A stretch of 64,000 nt of DNA. Source: Anopheles merus. Its lineage: Eukaryota; Arthropoda; Insecta; Diptera; Culicidae. Positions 1-12,800 of the stretch are shown piece by piece. Positions within the stretch are counted from its first letter, which is position 1. Every line of letters begins with the position of its first letter. The stretch spans positions 31,761,158 to 31,825,157 of the forward strand of contig NC_054084.1 of NCBI RefSeq assembly GCF_017562075.2, read 5' to 3'. The notes beneath the pieces were generated by a model that worked only from the letters and a program-made list of their open reading frames with translations, did not search any database and was not told where the DNA came from. Both the position numbers and the translations under genes were made by a program.

Positions 1-3000
1 AATTTCCATTTCTTCAATTCTTCCATTCTTCAAATGTCCTATTCTTCGATTGTCCTTTTCTTCAATTCTTCAATCACGTTAAATTCTTCTATAGCAACCT
101 GACACATTGTGGCCATCAAGATCTACTTCAACTGCTGTTTCTCGCATAAATATGCATGAACATGTATCTCTATCTATCGCTAGAGTGCTGCCTGTGTGGC
201 CGCTGCTGGCTGGATTAGCAATTGCAGTGATTATAGTCATTACTTCGTGTGTCACCTTAGCTTAGCGACGCATTCTTCACGATCAGATCATAGTTTGACG
301 CCTGGCTTTGTTTGGATCATGCATACCATCATTACAACCTGAAACGATGTTGTCACCGGCATCCAACACCGAAATTCCTAACCCTCCACAACTCTTCTCA
401 CCACAACATGCAACCCTTTGTGTGAGGGTGCAACAATTACCAGACCCAGAGGTCCCAAGTTGCCATGCTGACGCCCTTTCGTGAGGGGTGCTATCACGCT
501 AGGTGTCGCAACGAGATCGACATGGAGAAGTGCCGGAGGGGAGGGTGCGAGAAAGGAAGCTGAATTTATTATGATGTTGTAGTAGCACTGATACGCTGAT
601 GATAGTGGACCATAATCATGAATCAGGCAGCGATGTGCTTAGCGAAATCACCGATGATGATCATCATCATTCTCCCCCTAGTCGGTTCGCTTTGTTGTAA
701 GTGTAAGCGCTACCGGCACATCGATGTTCTCACCTGCCACCATTGTGTCGTGTGGGCCAACATTCCCATGCACATTCCGGAGCCGTCCATGCGCCATAGC
801 GCACGGGGCAGACCCTTACGGAGATGCTGGCTATAATTAGCATTTTCGTTGCGTAGAACCAGTAGTCTGTGTTCGCCCTACCGGAATACAGTGCCTTGAA
901 TTTGCCGACCAAATTTCCGCCCTGCATTCTCACCAACTCCAGCTGCACAACGGTAAGTGACTAAGGTTGTCGGAGCGGGGAAGTGTTGAGATAATTAGAC
1001 GTGTAAAGTTTACCGTCGCGTGTGCGCTTATCATCCTGCCGACCAAGCAATTGCTCACCTGAAAAGCATCGTTTCCTCCTACCCGTTTAATTACCCTTTT
1101 AAGGCAAATGGCAAAACGGCGAAAACGGGCTATTTGGGGACGAAGTGAAACGGCGCAATTTATCATTTATCGAAGGAAATGTGTGCCACTGCGAGCGGAA
1201 TCTGCGCACAACAGCACAGAACGAAAATGCATGAAAATGACGGTTGCAAATCAGCAGCAGCAGCACTGGCAGTTGCACAAATTGCACCATCACGTAGGCT
1301 ATCGTCGCAGCCTGGAAGCTCGGATAGTGAACTGGATTAAAGTACCGCATCGTGTCACTCGGCGTTACCTTGAAATGGGACGTAGATGTGGATGGTTTTT
1401 TTTTTTTGCATATCCCGGACGAGGAACTGCAACAGTGAATCAAAAGTGTGTTGAGTGCAACGATCTAAAGCTCGTCAGCTCGGCATGCTTCACGTTGATG
1501 GTGCAATGAAATGCATAAAGCAGCATGAAATTCAGAGCATTAAAATTATCTCCACAGTGGGTCACACAGACACACGCCCCGGTACGTATGTGGCAATGTA
1601 GAGACGAGCGGGGTGAAAAAATGTGGGACAAATCCTCAATGTTTCCTTGCTGGAAACCGGGGACCGACTGTGTGTTATCGGTGTGAAAGTGCATTATAAA
1701 ACCCGCGCGAACGCTGCACTTTGGATGCATCGGGCTGTTAAGTGTACCAAAACAGGGGGACGACTAAATCCGGAGCGCGGTCATTGTAAGAGCGCGCCTG
1801 CCTTTCCATCAGGGTTGTCCATCATCAGTGCTAGTTGCTTTTGACAAGCTGCCGGAAGCCGCGGTGGTGTAGTGTACCGTTCGGAGCTCAAATTCCGTCA
1901 CATTCCATCCAGTATGGAGTGTTTTGTAGTGAATGGCTCTATAAAGCACTCGCTACAGGTCTTTTTGTATGGTAGTTTGGATGGAGAAAATGCTGTCATG
2001 CTGTGTTAGTCATGTGCTGTCAAATTGGCGCTAGATTGGTAGTTCAGGGATTGAAATTTCCTCATTGATGTTGGCATTGCTAACAAAAAGGCTTAAGTAA
2101 AATGCACTCTCAAGCATCAAATACGACTAACTTTGTTGTAGTTCTTCATGGAACTTGGTAGTCGGATTAAAGCTTAATTGCTACTTTGTGAGATAAATCA
2201 TGGTAGAGCTTTAGTCCAGTGGTATAATTCCATGAATTCTGAAGTTGTCGTTATAATCTTCTTAGATTTAGGTGTATTAGAAGGGCTTCTGACTCTGAGC
2301 GGATATTTTATGCTCAAAGCCTTCAAGATGTTAGAGGACATCAAAAGCTTTTGGAACAGGATCATAGCAGTCTAAAAGGCTGGAGTAGAAATTCTAGGAA
2401 GCACAAGGTATCAATTTTAAATTTTTGATCTTGCCTGGCCTGTGTTTCAATAGATAATTAACTTTCAAAAGATTGATTTAATAACTCTGCCCGGGGAATT
2501 CTGTCATCGTTATCTGGGGAATAACTGTGCCCGAAAACATCCCAAGATACTTTTTTACTTTTATGGATGTACATAGCATCGTTTCATTGTTCTACTGAGT
2601 AAAAGAATCCTGAACACAGGCTCAAACGAATAAATACTTTAAGAGCTCCACTTGTAGTGCTTCATGAAATTCTGAATCCCGACAACTCGGTCTATTAAAC
2701 AACTGACAAAGGGCAGTGGTCGTAAATCTTAACACACAATTCCGCTTCTTGAATGACACGAAAGCTTGGGCTACATTTTTTTGCGCAACCTCAATTCCAC
2801 TAAACGAAACGAGCTTGTGCAAACTATGAGCACGTTGCCATGGCACACTGCTTACCTACTTTTCTATACCTACCTGATCTTTCCGAGCGACTAGCAGAGG
2901 CCGTTGTGGCCAGGCGTGGTATGTTGTTTTTGCAACTTTAAATTAATAATTGAATTCCACACCTTTACCGCTTTCTCTTGAGGGGGACGGAGTAAAATAA

Positions 3001-3439
3001 AGATAGTGACACTTTGCACAACCGGCTTGGAGCGGGCTGCACGGGTGAGTCAGAATATTAGCAGTGGGATTTGGTGCGTCATCTCCCGGTCTCTCCCGGT
3101 GGCTAACTAGGTTATCCTCGGGATGGAGTCTTGTTTGCGAAATAAATTATCATACCGTGGATGATGAAGCTGTCAGGAATGGACCTTCTTCGCGTGTTCA
3201 ATCGCTAGTTTCAACTGATTATGATTGGCACGTTTGGTTTTTCCAGTTCGATTGTGTGCGCTGTGTGAATTCTAACCGTTAAAATTGGAGCCCATTCGAA
3301 TGGCTGATGTAATGCCATTGAAGCGCTCTCTGAACAGGACGGAACACACGTCATGATTTCATCCTTCCGTGTTTTATTTGTTCTCATCATTTCCTTTACT
3401 AATATTTATTTTTCCCTTTCCGATCTCGTCTCGTTACAG
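1..3439. other. Non-coding region, no recognisable gene
   Basis: I see no open frame with a recognisable domain on either strand. The stretch is ordinary intergenic or intronic DNA with mixed composition, an A/T-rich part around 2,000-2,800, and one candidate small exon (857-952, listed separately). Short frames that are open here have no family signature, no consistent codon bias and no matching splice partners. If the splice signals at 953 and 3,438 are real, the part between them is an intron of a + strand transcript. Confidence 0.5.
857..952 (+). other. Candidate small exon (weak)
   Basis: A 96-nt segment is bounded on the left by a pyrimidine-leaning acceptor ending in gcgtag and on the right by a perfect donor, aacg followed by gtaagt. 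One frame (skipping the first two bases) is open throughout and would encode about 31 residues ending LQLHN; no domain is recognisable. It could be a coding exon, an untranslated leader exon or chance. The donor is the best part of the evidence. No partner exon with a matching phase can be assigned within the window. Confidence 0.2.
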
Positions 3440-3657
3440 GTAAGCCTCTCTGGAAGCACCACAGCACCGCGAAGGTCGACTGATATCGTGAGCCCGTTGT
3501 TGGAATCAATCATTTCATATCGTGTTTTTAATTGAAACGTGAAGCCCACCACACATCTACCACAGCAATTTCAATGCCCGCGATTGTCGAGCAGCAGTCG
3601 GTGCGTCAAGGGTTGAGCATGAATGAGAATGGCCAGACTGGCTACAGCATGGCGAAG
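3438..3657 (+). CDS. Candidate first coding exon with recursive-splice-like acceptor (coding part 3574-3657)
   Basis: A long pyrimidine-rich tract ends in ttacag at 3,439 and is followed at once by gtaagc, so the same point reads as an acceptor and as a donor. The exon this acceptor would define runs to 3,657, where gcgaag meets gtatca. It contains an ATG at 3,574 in a reasonable context (tttcaATGC) followed by 28 codons in phase 0, beginning MPAIVEQQSVRQ and ending GYSMAK. I do not recognise the protein; there is no signal peptide or membrane segment. The next exon is unknown: the strong acceptor at 29,211 is phase-compatible and would add about 26 residues before a stop, but that join is only inference. 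Alternatively the exon is part of an untranslated leader or is not used. Confidence 0.3.
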
Positions 3658-6600
3658 GTATCATCTTCCCATTTTTTTCTGCCCCCCTCACTCTCGCACA
3701 CACAGTTCTCGAATGTGTGGTTCACCCATCAGTTTGGAGGTTGCGTTTTGTGTCGATTGTGCTGGCGCGGAGAACGAGGCACGAGTTGTAACGTTTTGTA
3801 TCGAAGTGTGTCTAAGCACACTAACAAGAGAGCATCTGGTGGTGGTGGTGGGAAGGGAAGATTGGATGGCCGAAGCGTTGAGCCATGGGTTCATGGCAAT
3901 GCGAGACAGCTCGCGTGCGGCTGACCTTGAACATTATTATATGCTACACGGTTTGATGATGCTGCCCCGATGATTCTTGCGCTGTGTTCTCGTTTCGTTC
4001 CGGCTCCGACTCCATACAATCTGAGGGGGAGATTTGATGGAATTTGGACAGCAGCAGCTGGTTGGAGCGCTGGAGAAGCGTTTTGGGGGAAGTGTTTAGG
4101 AATTCGGATCTGTATGGTTGGTGGCCAACTCTGGTATGCCGATGGCAATAATTTAATAATTCGATCGCACACAAAGTTTCCAACCATACACCAAACACAC
4201 ACTGTCTGTTCGACGGAATTTACTTGCCGGGGAGGGGAGCTTTTTTGTGTTCCCGTGGATGAATGTTCGGAACGAATCGGTCCGTTTTGATTTCCCTTAC
4301 ATTTATTTTCAATCGTTCAATTCATTCCCATCGGCCGTACGCGAACGCTATTGCTTGCTTGTGGTGCGACATCGTGGGAAAAGCCGCTCGAATGGTTCCA
4401 TCCGATACGCTGATTTGCATTGGAGCTCGGTGTGAAATATTGCCATTTTCTTGAGCTTGAGCTTTTTGTTGGGAGATGCTTACGGGGTTTTTTTGTTCAC
4501 CAGATTATTGATAAATTGGAAGCTTAATTGAGCCCAACAAGATGTTTGATACTAGCTTTTGTTTGTGATTTACACGCGCTTGCGGTGGAATGGACTGGTA
4601 GCCTATTGTAGCGACAGCCGACTGTAGTACAGCACGATATTGATCAATTCCCATTTCAACCGAACATATTATGCTGGCTTAGTGATATTCTCCGACGATT
4701 CAGTTGTGGATTTTGTATACCTTGAGACTTTAGAGCTTCTGATACTTTTTTCATACAACAAATCTTTTATGTTTGGCTTAGTGTGACTCTTAAACTTATA
4801 TCCTTTATCCAAACCATTTTTTGCAATATTCTTATATCTAAATGAAGCTTTTGCAATGGGTAAAAACATGTTTTTCAAAATAAGTTAGTGAAATTCTACA
4901 AAATCTACTCAATATTGTTAAAAGATATTACTGTATATCTATTGGAAAGGAAAGTCAAAGAGGAAGTATTCGTAAAATCCTGCCAAGAAAGAATATTCAA
5001 AAATATTTCTCTCAAGCATAAAAATGCAGAAAAGGAAACTCTAATCGTGAGACATTTATAAAACCGCCCGCTCTAACGTACCGTGTAAAATGTCTGATGC
5101 TTGCGGCGGATTTTCTTTTTTTTTTTGTTGTCGCTAGCTCAACCCAAACAATGTCGGTCGTGGTGGTGGTGGTGGCTTCCTACCATTTTGCGTTCGGTTT
5201 CGAAGGTTTGTTACTGAGCTGCAGCCCCAACCCCGGTATTCGCCCCATGGCAACGATGTGTTGCGTCTGTATTTTCACTGATTGAACCAATTACCGGATC
5301 CTGGAAATCTATCGCTCAATTCCGGTTGCGCAAAATCGCACGACCCGGGATCAGGGAATCAGCGGGAGCGAAGCTCCTAGCAGCAGCGCTAAAACAAATC
5401 GAACCCGCTAGTATAAACCCTCCGGGAAGCTTCCCGACAAAGGCCGTAGTAGCGAAGTGTAGTAGCTGGTAGATGAAAAATTAAGGACCGTGAATAGGAA
5501 ACCCAAACAAACGACACGGGGAGAAAGAACCGAACGATACTCAACCGTTGGATCGATATCCTCCATCCAGTTTCAGTGCAGTTTTCCTTTATTCTTGTGT
5601 TGTTTTTGTTATGGGGGGTACGTGATTTTTGTTCCGACTTTTCTTCGCCGCCCTGTGCTTTGCGCGCGAGTTCGCCATGTGCGCCGGCTACAATTGGACC
5701 CGATTGGTGCGAGCTCCGTTGAGATCGTAAAGTGGAAATTTTCAATCAAGTTTGCCGCTCGGCATCCTTTATCACATTCGGAGCCCAGAACGTGCCAGAG
5801 TTTGTAAGTGTGTTTAGTCGGCATCTTCGAACGGCGTGGCAGCAACAGTTTTACAACGATGGCCCTTTTTGCTTTATTGATTCCGATGGGCTGGGGGGAG
5901 GCTGGGTGTTTTTTTTAACCTTTGGGCGGTGGGGGCTAGAAAAAGAAGACGTTTTGCCACTTTTCAAATATGTCCAAGAAAGAGCCGTAACATTCCGAGA
6001 ATATGGCACTTTGTGCCTCGTGTCACACTGTGTGATGGGTACTTGAAGGGCACAATCACACACCGCACCCCCGTTACCACCAATGATGAGCCCCCCCCCC
6101 CTCCCCCGTGGTCGTCGTCTTCCTATTTCCACTTGCTCGCGTATTTAAATCAACACCAATTGTGTGCATGTTTGTTGATGCAACACACCGAGCGCCACCC
6201 GAAAACTGTGTCAAGTTCACGAGCCGCCACCATCGCCGTGTGATATGCATCATAGAGGAAGCAATTTTGGCCGTGCGACCTAAAGCAGGATCCGCACACA
6301 CACACATAGACACACACACACACACATAATCGCATCAAGCATGTCGTGTTTGGAGCGAGAGGGTTAACATTCATGCAACAATTCACCTCATGCCCCTTCG
6401 GCAACAACCACAACACCATAGTGATGGCACACTAAAACAATGCACCTTGCCCGCTCGCTCAGCTCAGCAACTACCCTTCTCCCCGCAGCGATGTTTGCCC
6501 CGAAAACGTAACAGCATTATTGCAAACGCGCAGAAGGTTGCATTTTTAATTGCAATCAGCCGCCCGAAGGTTTGCGTCGCTTGCTAGTTAGCTGGTAATG

Positions 6601-9600
6601 GTGAAGAGGGTTTTTCGCTGGAATAAATGGGTTAATGCTGGAAAAAGAAGGCTTTTTGGAAAAACGGCTAGACACAAACACACAATATCATCCTCTCCCC
6701 CCGCTGACATGACGCAACTGTGAATGGTGTCAGTTTGTGTCGCTCGGTGTGTGTTGTTTTCCGTTTAAAAAGCATAGTTGAGAAAGGAGCAGCGCGTTGG
6801 TATGTGTGTGTTTAGCAGTGTGCTTTGCTCCAATTTTCTAATGGTTTTGTTTTGTCGAAAGGGCTCTGTTGCGTTGCAAACCGATTTGTTGGGGGTCTTG
6901 TTGCGTTGTGCTGGTTTGAACCGCTGGTGGAACCCGCTGGGAGGAATGTGTTTGTCATTTAATTAAAAGTGGATCGTTTCTTCCAAGACCTGGCTGAACC
7001 CGCCGAACAAAGGGTTTGAATCAATGCTCAAATTTCTTCCCGAGGTGGTTTTACGAAGCAGCAAAGGTGAAATATTTTGCAACCCCGTGGGCCCGTTTTC
7101 GAGTTCGAGCGAGAGAAATGTGTGTGCGTCTAATGCTTTGCACAAAACCATCGACCACGCGCAATCAATCTAAGGGCAGAGCGTGGCTTAATTTGCATTC
7201 CATGCAGTGGTGCGGGTTCAGGAATTTATAGGCCTCAGGTACCCCTCCAACCTTTGATCTCTCAAGGGGTGGTGGAAGTGTACTTCCGACGGTGTTGCCT
7301 TGCATTGTGATTGATGCACGCCGGGCAAGATACACATGGTGTGCTGCTCGTGCGGTCATTCTAATCAGTCAGAGGGGTTTAGAAGCTCAGATATGAGTAC
7401 GATCGTTTATGGCGTTATTTGAGCTGTTTTATTGCTCTTCTTAAATACGATGCGGCTTGCAAGTAGGACATTGATTTCAGACAAAGAGGGAAACAAAACT
7501 AATAAAAGACATTTTTGAACAATCTATGACACATTTACATGACGCTATTAGGTATTCAGGCTATTCTGATGTTCATTTAGTGAGATGTGTCAATTCCTGT
7601 GCTCAATTATCTCGATAGCATGCCTTTTTTTCCCAAAGTACCTAAAATTTATTCTTTAAATTTCAGCAAAAATGTCTTATTTATACCAAGAACTCTGTAT
7701 TTTAAGGTTAAAATTAACTCGAGTCTATTTAATTCTTTTGTTTGAAATTATTTTCACCATAATGTTTCCTTTCACTTACACTAAAATATAGAGTCATTGG
7801 GAGGTCACTAAACCTCAGGAAACAACAGAACATCACATGGCTTTTAAAGTAACATGATAAAGAATGCTTTAAACGCAAACGATTATTTCCCATTCCGCGC
7901 TTCTCTTCACTGCACAATAACCATGGCCAATAAATTTTGACCGAGGGTAATTTAGTTGCAGATTGTGCGGTGGTGCACCCGTAGCTAATTGATGCGCTGC
8001 GCTAGAACGAGCTCTTGCGCGCGCGCGCGTCCCCCGTGGTTGCGTAGCTGGCAAAAGGTAAAAGGCTTGTCTTGAAAGAGCCACTCAGGAGGGTGGAGGA
8101 GAAGGGTTAATATTTGCACATATATTTGAAGATATGGAGAGAATATGCTCATTTGCATAGCCATTATTTTGAGGTAAATCCACCCCGGTGTGTTACCGCA
8201 TTCCAGCATATTTTGGGTGGAGTTGGAGCTTTGGCAGTAGTAGTAGTAGTAGTAGTTTGGTAGAATAAGTTGCTTTGCCTGGTTGCCGGTCGATGATTCC
8301 ATTCGAAAGTTTATGAGCCGAGTGTTCAAATTTGTGCCATTTACTTACCGTTCCTGGAGTAGCAGAAGTGTTGTGTCGAAATTGTAGTTTCCCACCGTCT
8401 CCAATCGGAAGATCGGAGCTCTGTCAGAATGCTCCGAGGGTGGGATTAGAAATGTTCTTGTAAAATCGGCTTTTCCTATGAGAGGTGGGGGGAGATTTGA
8501 ATAGTTGGCATTTTCAGTTTTCCATGCTAGAATTGAGGAACTCAAAGGAGCAACTTTTGCATAGTCACCGGATTGGTGGACTGCGGTTTATCAGTGTCGA
8601 TGCACACATCCAGCCAGTTGGGGTTGTGTTCGGTAGTTTCCAGTCCCGGACCCAGACGCCACAAGAGGATACTAAATGATGCTTGACGAAGTCAACTTTG
8701 CCCTTTCCATGTTTTTCCTCCCCCCCCCGCCTCAGAGTAAGAGAATGACCCAGAAGAGGAACTGCGGGGAAAATTAATTGTAAATGATTCGAGTAAAAAT
8801 CACACGGATTAAGTTAACGATGGTGACAGGCTCGTTTGAGCGTCGTTCGGGGTCGTCGTTTGTTGGAGTGTCGAGATCGCACCCCCCAGCAGGGTGCTAC
8901 AGTGGAAGCCGGGGGGTGTACTAAATGAAAAATTTGTCGTTCCACACTTCCCGTGGCCGCAGCATTGGGAGGCGACCACATTATGGATTCGCCACGGTGT
9001 TGTGCTCTATGGTCAGTGTGCAGGCCGTAACAGGACAGGAAAGCCCGTCGTGTGGTGAGACATGGTATGCTTTAATGCTCATAAAGATATGTTCTGCAAT
9101 CAGGAAGTTTCAGAAAACCGGGAATTGCAGAGAGAAGAGGAATTCAACCGTCCCGGATGGAGCCGGAACGAATCACTCGTGTTTTCTCCCAAGCCGCATT
9201 CGATGTTCTGGTGTTGTCCGCTCGCTGGAATGAGAAATGTGGTGTTATCGTGCTGGCCTTGGTATTATTTAACATTTATGCGGGAAGCTCCACGTGGAGA
9301 AGGTCTGCAGCGAGACTCAAGAATCGGTATGCGGTAGTAGGCGCGCTGTGCATGTCGAAGTTACGGCACCATTTTCAAGGGTCACTTGGAATCATCGTTA
9401 GGCGGGAAAGACTGGAGAAGGTTGAGATGCACCCGGGTAAAGCGGGACACATGAACACATGACACAACGCAAAACTTTCTCTCCTCTCGTACTCCGTGTT
9501 TGGTTTGGCTGTTGGCAGATACTGATGATGCTGCTGCTGCTGCTGACGACGACGACGACCACGATGCTGCTGATGTTTGGGAATCTCAGGCCGAAACCGA

Positions 9601-9632
9601 GGTTAAAAGATCGCAATCTAACGCGTCGCTTA
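3658..9632. other. Non-coding region, no recognisable gene
   Basis: No coding region is supported on either strand. The stretch has short homopolymers, a run of C at 6,091-6,100, a CA-rich patch near 6,296-6,326, and a (TAG)n microsatellite near 8,237-8,255. Open frames here reach about 130 codons only in low-complexity sequence and lack domain motifs. A pyrimidine-rich acceptor-like sequence ends at 6,489 but no convincing exon follows it. Confidence 0.5.
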
Positions 9633-9875
9633 CAGGGTTTCCCACGATTTATTGGTCAGTTCCCATGATTTTTGGTGCGTTCCCACGATTTTTTGGTCGT
9701 ATCCCATAGATTTTTGGTTCGTTCCCATAATTTATTGGTATTTTCCGATTGGATATCAATACAATTGGACCAAAAATTCTGGGAAACGACCAAAAAATCG
9801 TGGGAACGCATCAACAAAATATGGGAACCCACCAAAAATTGATGGGAACCGACCAATAAATCGTGGGAAACCCTG
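9633..9875. mobile_element. Palindromic MITE with TA target duplication
   Basis: The two ends are inverted copies of each other: CAGGGTTTCCCACGATTTAT at the left matches its reverse complement ending at 9,875, and the match extends to about 28 bp. The element is flanked by TA on both sides (9,631-9,632 and 9,876-9,877), as expected for Tc1/mariner-type or related non-autonomous DNA transposons. Most of its 243 bp can fold into one long hairpin. The arms are built from repeated units of roughly 21 bp with the core TTCCCAnnATTTTTGGT. There is no transposase frame, so it would need a helper element. Confidence 0.85.
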
Positions 9876-12800
9876 TAACACAGCCATCGCCATTAGTTAC
9901 ACCGATGGACCGGGTGCGGGTTGTTTGGGAGTTGGTCTGGCCAAGAAAAAGGGATGCGATAGAAACCATGGCGACTAGTAGTACGGACACAGCTTTACCC
10001 GAGCCACATGCCCACACGCACACGAGTTGGGGAAGCATTCGTTTGAATGGTTTGCTGAAGCTCGCTGGACCATGTAGCGTAAATGTGCTCATCGTTCTCG
10101 TCACATTGACATTTCCATCGAAACATAAGCATAAAACGAAATGGTGGTCTTGTGAGGGTAGATGACGGATAGGGTTATTTCCTTTAGTTTTTTGTGTTGT
10201 TGTCGGAGATATCCGTTTCCGTCTATCCATACACGACCTTGATCTTCTGGAAAGAGCCTGAATTCCACAGGAAGAATAGATTAATTAGCAGCAAATAATG
10301 ACGTCTTTTCGAATATGTTAAGCCTAACATCCGCAGCTCGAACATACGCGGAAGGTGGTTCCAAATTCCAACTTCCAATTGTGACGATTGTGAGGAAATC
10401 GTTTATCAACTCACAAGTTCCCAAGCTGGCAAACTTTAGTGCCGTGTCTCAGGGACGTTGCTCCGCTTTAGAATGCAGCACCAAGGCGCCCTTGTTTATT
10501 GAGTCAATTTTATGTCCTCGTCGGAGGAGGATTGATGAGCGGTTTGGTTTACTCGCTGGAGCTTGCCAGCGTAAGGGTTAGATCATGTTAAATTCAAAGA
10601 ATTCATCCTCTTAGAACATCTCTGCCTCCCCGCCGAGGTGGTAGAGGTGGAAGATTTGCTGCGAGAACAAAAGGTATGGCGTAATGTTTCATGAATGTCT
10701 TGGATGGACGGGTATGGATATTGTGCGTCGTAATCCAATCCTTTTGCCCTTTTCATCTTGTTGTTGTTGTTGTTGTTGTGTATGAAAGCTGAACTTTCGA
10801 AAGCTTTGTGTGTTTTTTTGCGTGTTTTAATTTATAAAACTTTCAAGATGGGAAAACAGATTAAAAAATGATTGTTTGAGGACAAAACATGGGTTCTGGA
10901 AAGCCTGGAGAATGAATTTGCGATTCTGGGTACGAGATACGTGACTCTTGCTTGTTCTCTCCTTACACGACGCGTGGATGTAAGTTACATCAATTTATTA
11001 AATAAAAACGACCTCCCCCGAGAGTGTCCAACAATAAAGTCCCGTCCCCCAGAGATGCCGGTTTACAATTTTAGCTTACCCAAAATGTTTACCAAAATTG
11101 GTCTGGAAGTGGCCTGTGTGATATCTGTGTGCGAGATTCGGGAAAAAGGATTTCGTTTCATAAGGGTTTTATCGTGCGGGCGAACACTCGTGCCTAACTC
11201 TCTCGCAGAAAAAAGGGGGGTTATGTGCGAGGAGCTGAAAATATAATGACGCCGCAAGAATTTCGTCTCGAATGGTTTCTTGTGGCCTCGCAAAAACGGC
11301 CCGATGACGGGGAGTCATCTTTTGCGGTGGTTTGTGTGGAGGAGATATAGAAACTATACAGAGGGCGCTGCAAAAAAAGGGTTGATGGTGTGGCCTATGT
11401 TACCCAGACAAAGATAGAGACCGGTTGGCGCAATAGAAGTAGGAAGTAAGGGACTTTGTTTGGGGGCTTTTGTGTGTCCGTGTCTTTGGGTGTAGTACAA
11501 TATTTTCCCGTACTTTACACTCTGAACAAACGATCCAACGTGCTCCGAAATTCCGAACGACGCAAGTACTTAGATATTAAGCTTTATCTGTGTGTGTGGG
11601 AAACCGCTCGTACAACTTAAAGTGCTTGCCGAGTGCAAATTTTAATAAAGCAATGGACGACAACTGTTGGAAAATGCTTCCAGCCAGTACCACACCGGCT
11701 GCCCGCCTCCCGTGGAACGTTCTTGAGCTTGTGGATTAATGTCCACTCGAATGTCATTTTCGAGATGTTCTCACTCGATGGTGATGGTTGTCCTCATGTT
11801 TCGCATCACATGCTGGAGTGAAGGTCTGCCATTTCTGCCCAAATTATGTCAAGGGCTCTCGTTGTCCACTTACTACTGACACTTTTGTGTGTGTGTGTGT
11901 GTATGTTTGTGTAGCGTGTTGGAGGAGGAGTAGGAGCAGGTCAAGTAACAAGATGTGCTGTTTTTTGTATTTTCCTACGAAACAATTCCTCCTTCTCCGG
12001 ACTGACAGTTCTAGAGGAGCGATGGGTTCATCGTTTACTTCTTAGTTGCGGTAAAGGCAATTAATAATGCCCATTACTGTGTGCTGACACCGGTCTGAGC
12101 ACGAGAGAGAAGAGTGCATAAACACTGAAAGGCATGTTTGGGTAACGGTAAAAGTGTGATGAATTCTTTACACCGCTTTGATGGATGGCCACAGCACTCT
12201 GTCTGCGTTGTTTTTACTCCGCTCCACCCGCGCTAGCAAGGGTAGGATGCTTCTTCCCTTCGCACATGTGACAGGTCGATGACGATGGCCTCGATCTTGG
12301 TGATGTGTGAGAGTTCTCAGTTCCCTCCGAAGCGTAACAATCAGTTCAAGAACATCTCTGTGTAATGGGATATGTTCTTTTTTGTGCAGCAAGTTGGACC
12401 GGGTGAACTGATTAAGCTTAAAGCCGTTCAGATATGCTCTCCTCGGGATAAAGCGCTCTCTGACAACATGAGCAAGCGACTTTTTGGCAAATTAAAATGC
12501 TTTTTCTTCAAAGAGCCGTTCAAAAGCGCGTAGCTTCTTCCTTCAATGCGATGCGTGTGTGTGTGTGTTTGATTTGATGAGATTAATAGCATCCCACACA
12601 AAAGGGACGACCCAGCTGGGATCCTAGGGATGCAGGGCGGGCGGGATCTATAGTGGCGAGGAGAAAGTAAGGTGCAAAGGGAAAGCCCGCTCCAAATTAA
12701 CCATTGTTGTTCGCCGTTTGATTTTCTTGCGCTGATAATCGGCCATCCTAACCTAACAATAATGATGATGATGACGATGGTGCGGCCGCCCAGTACCCGA

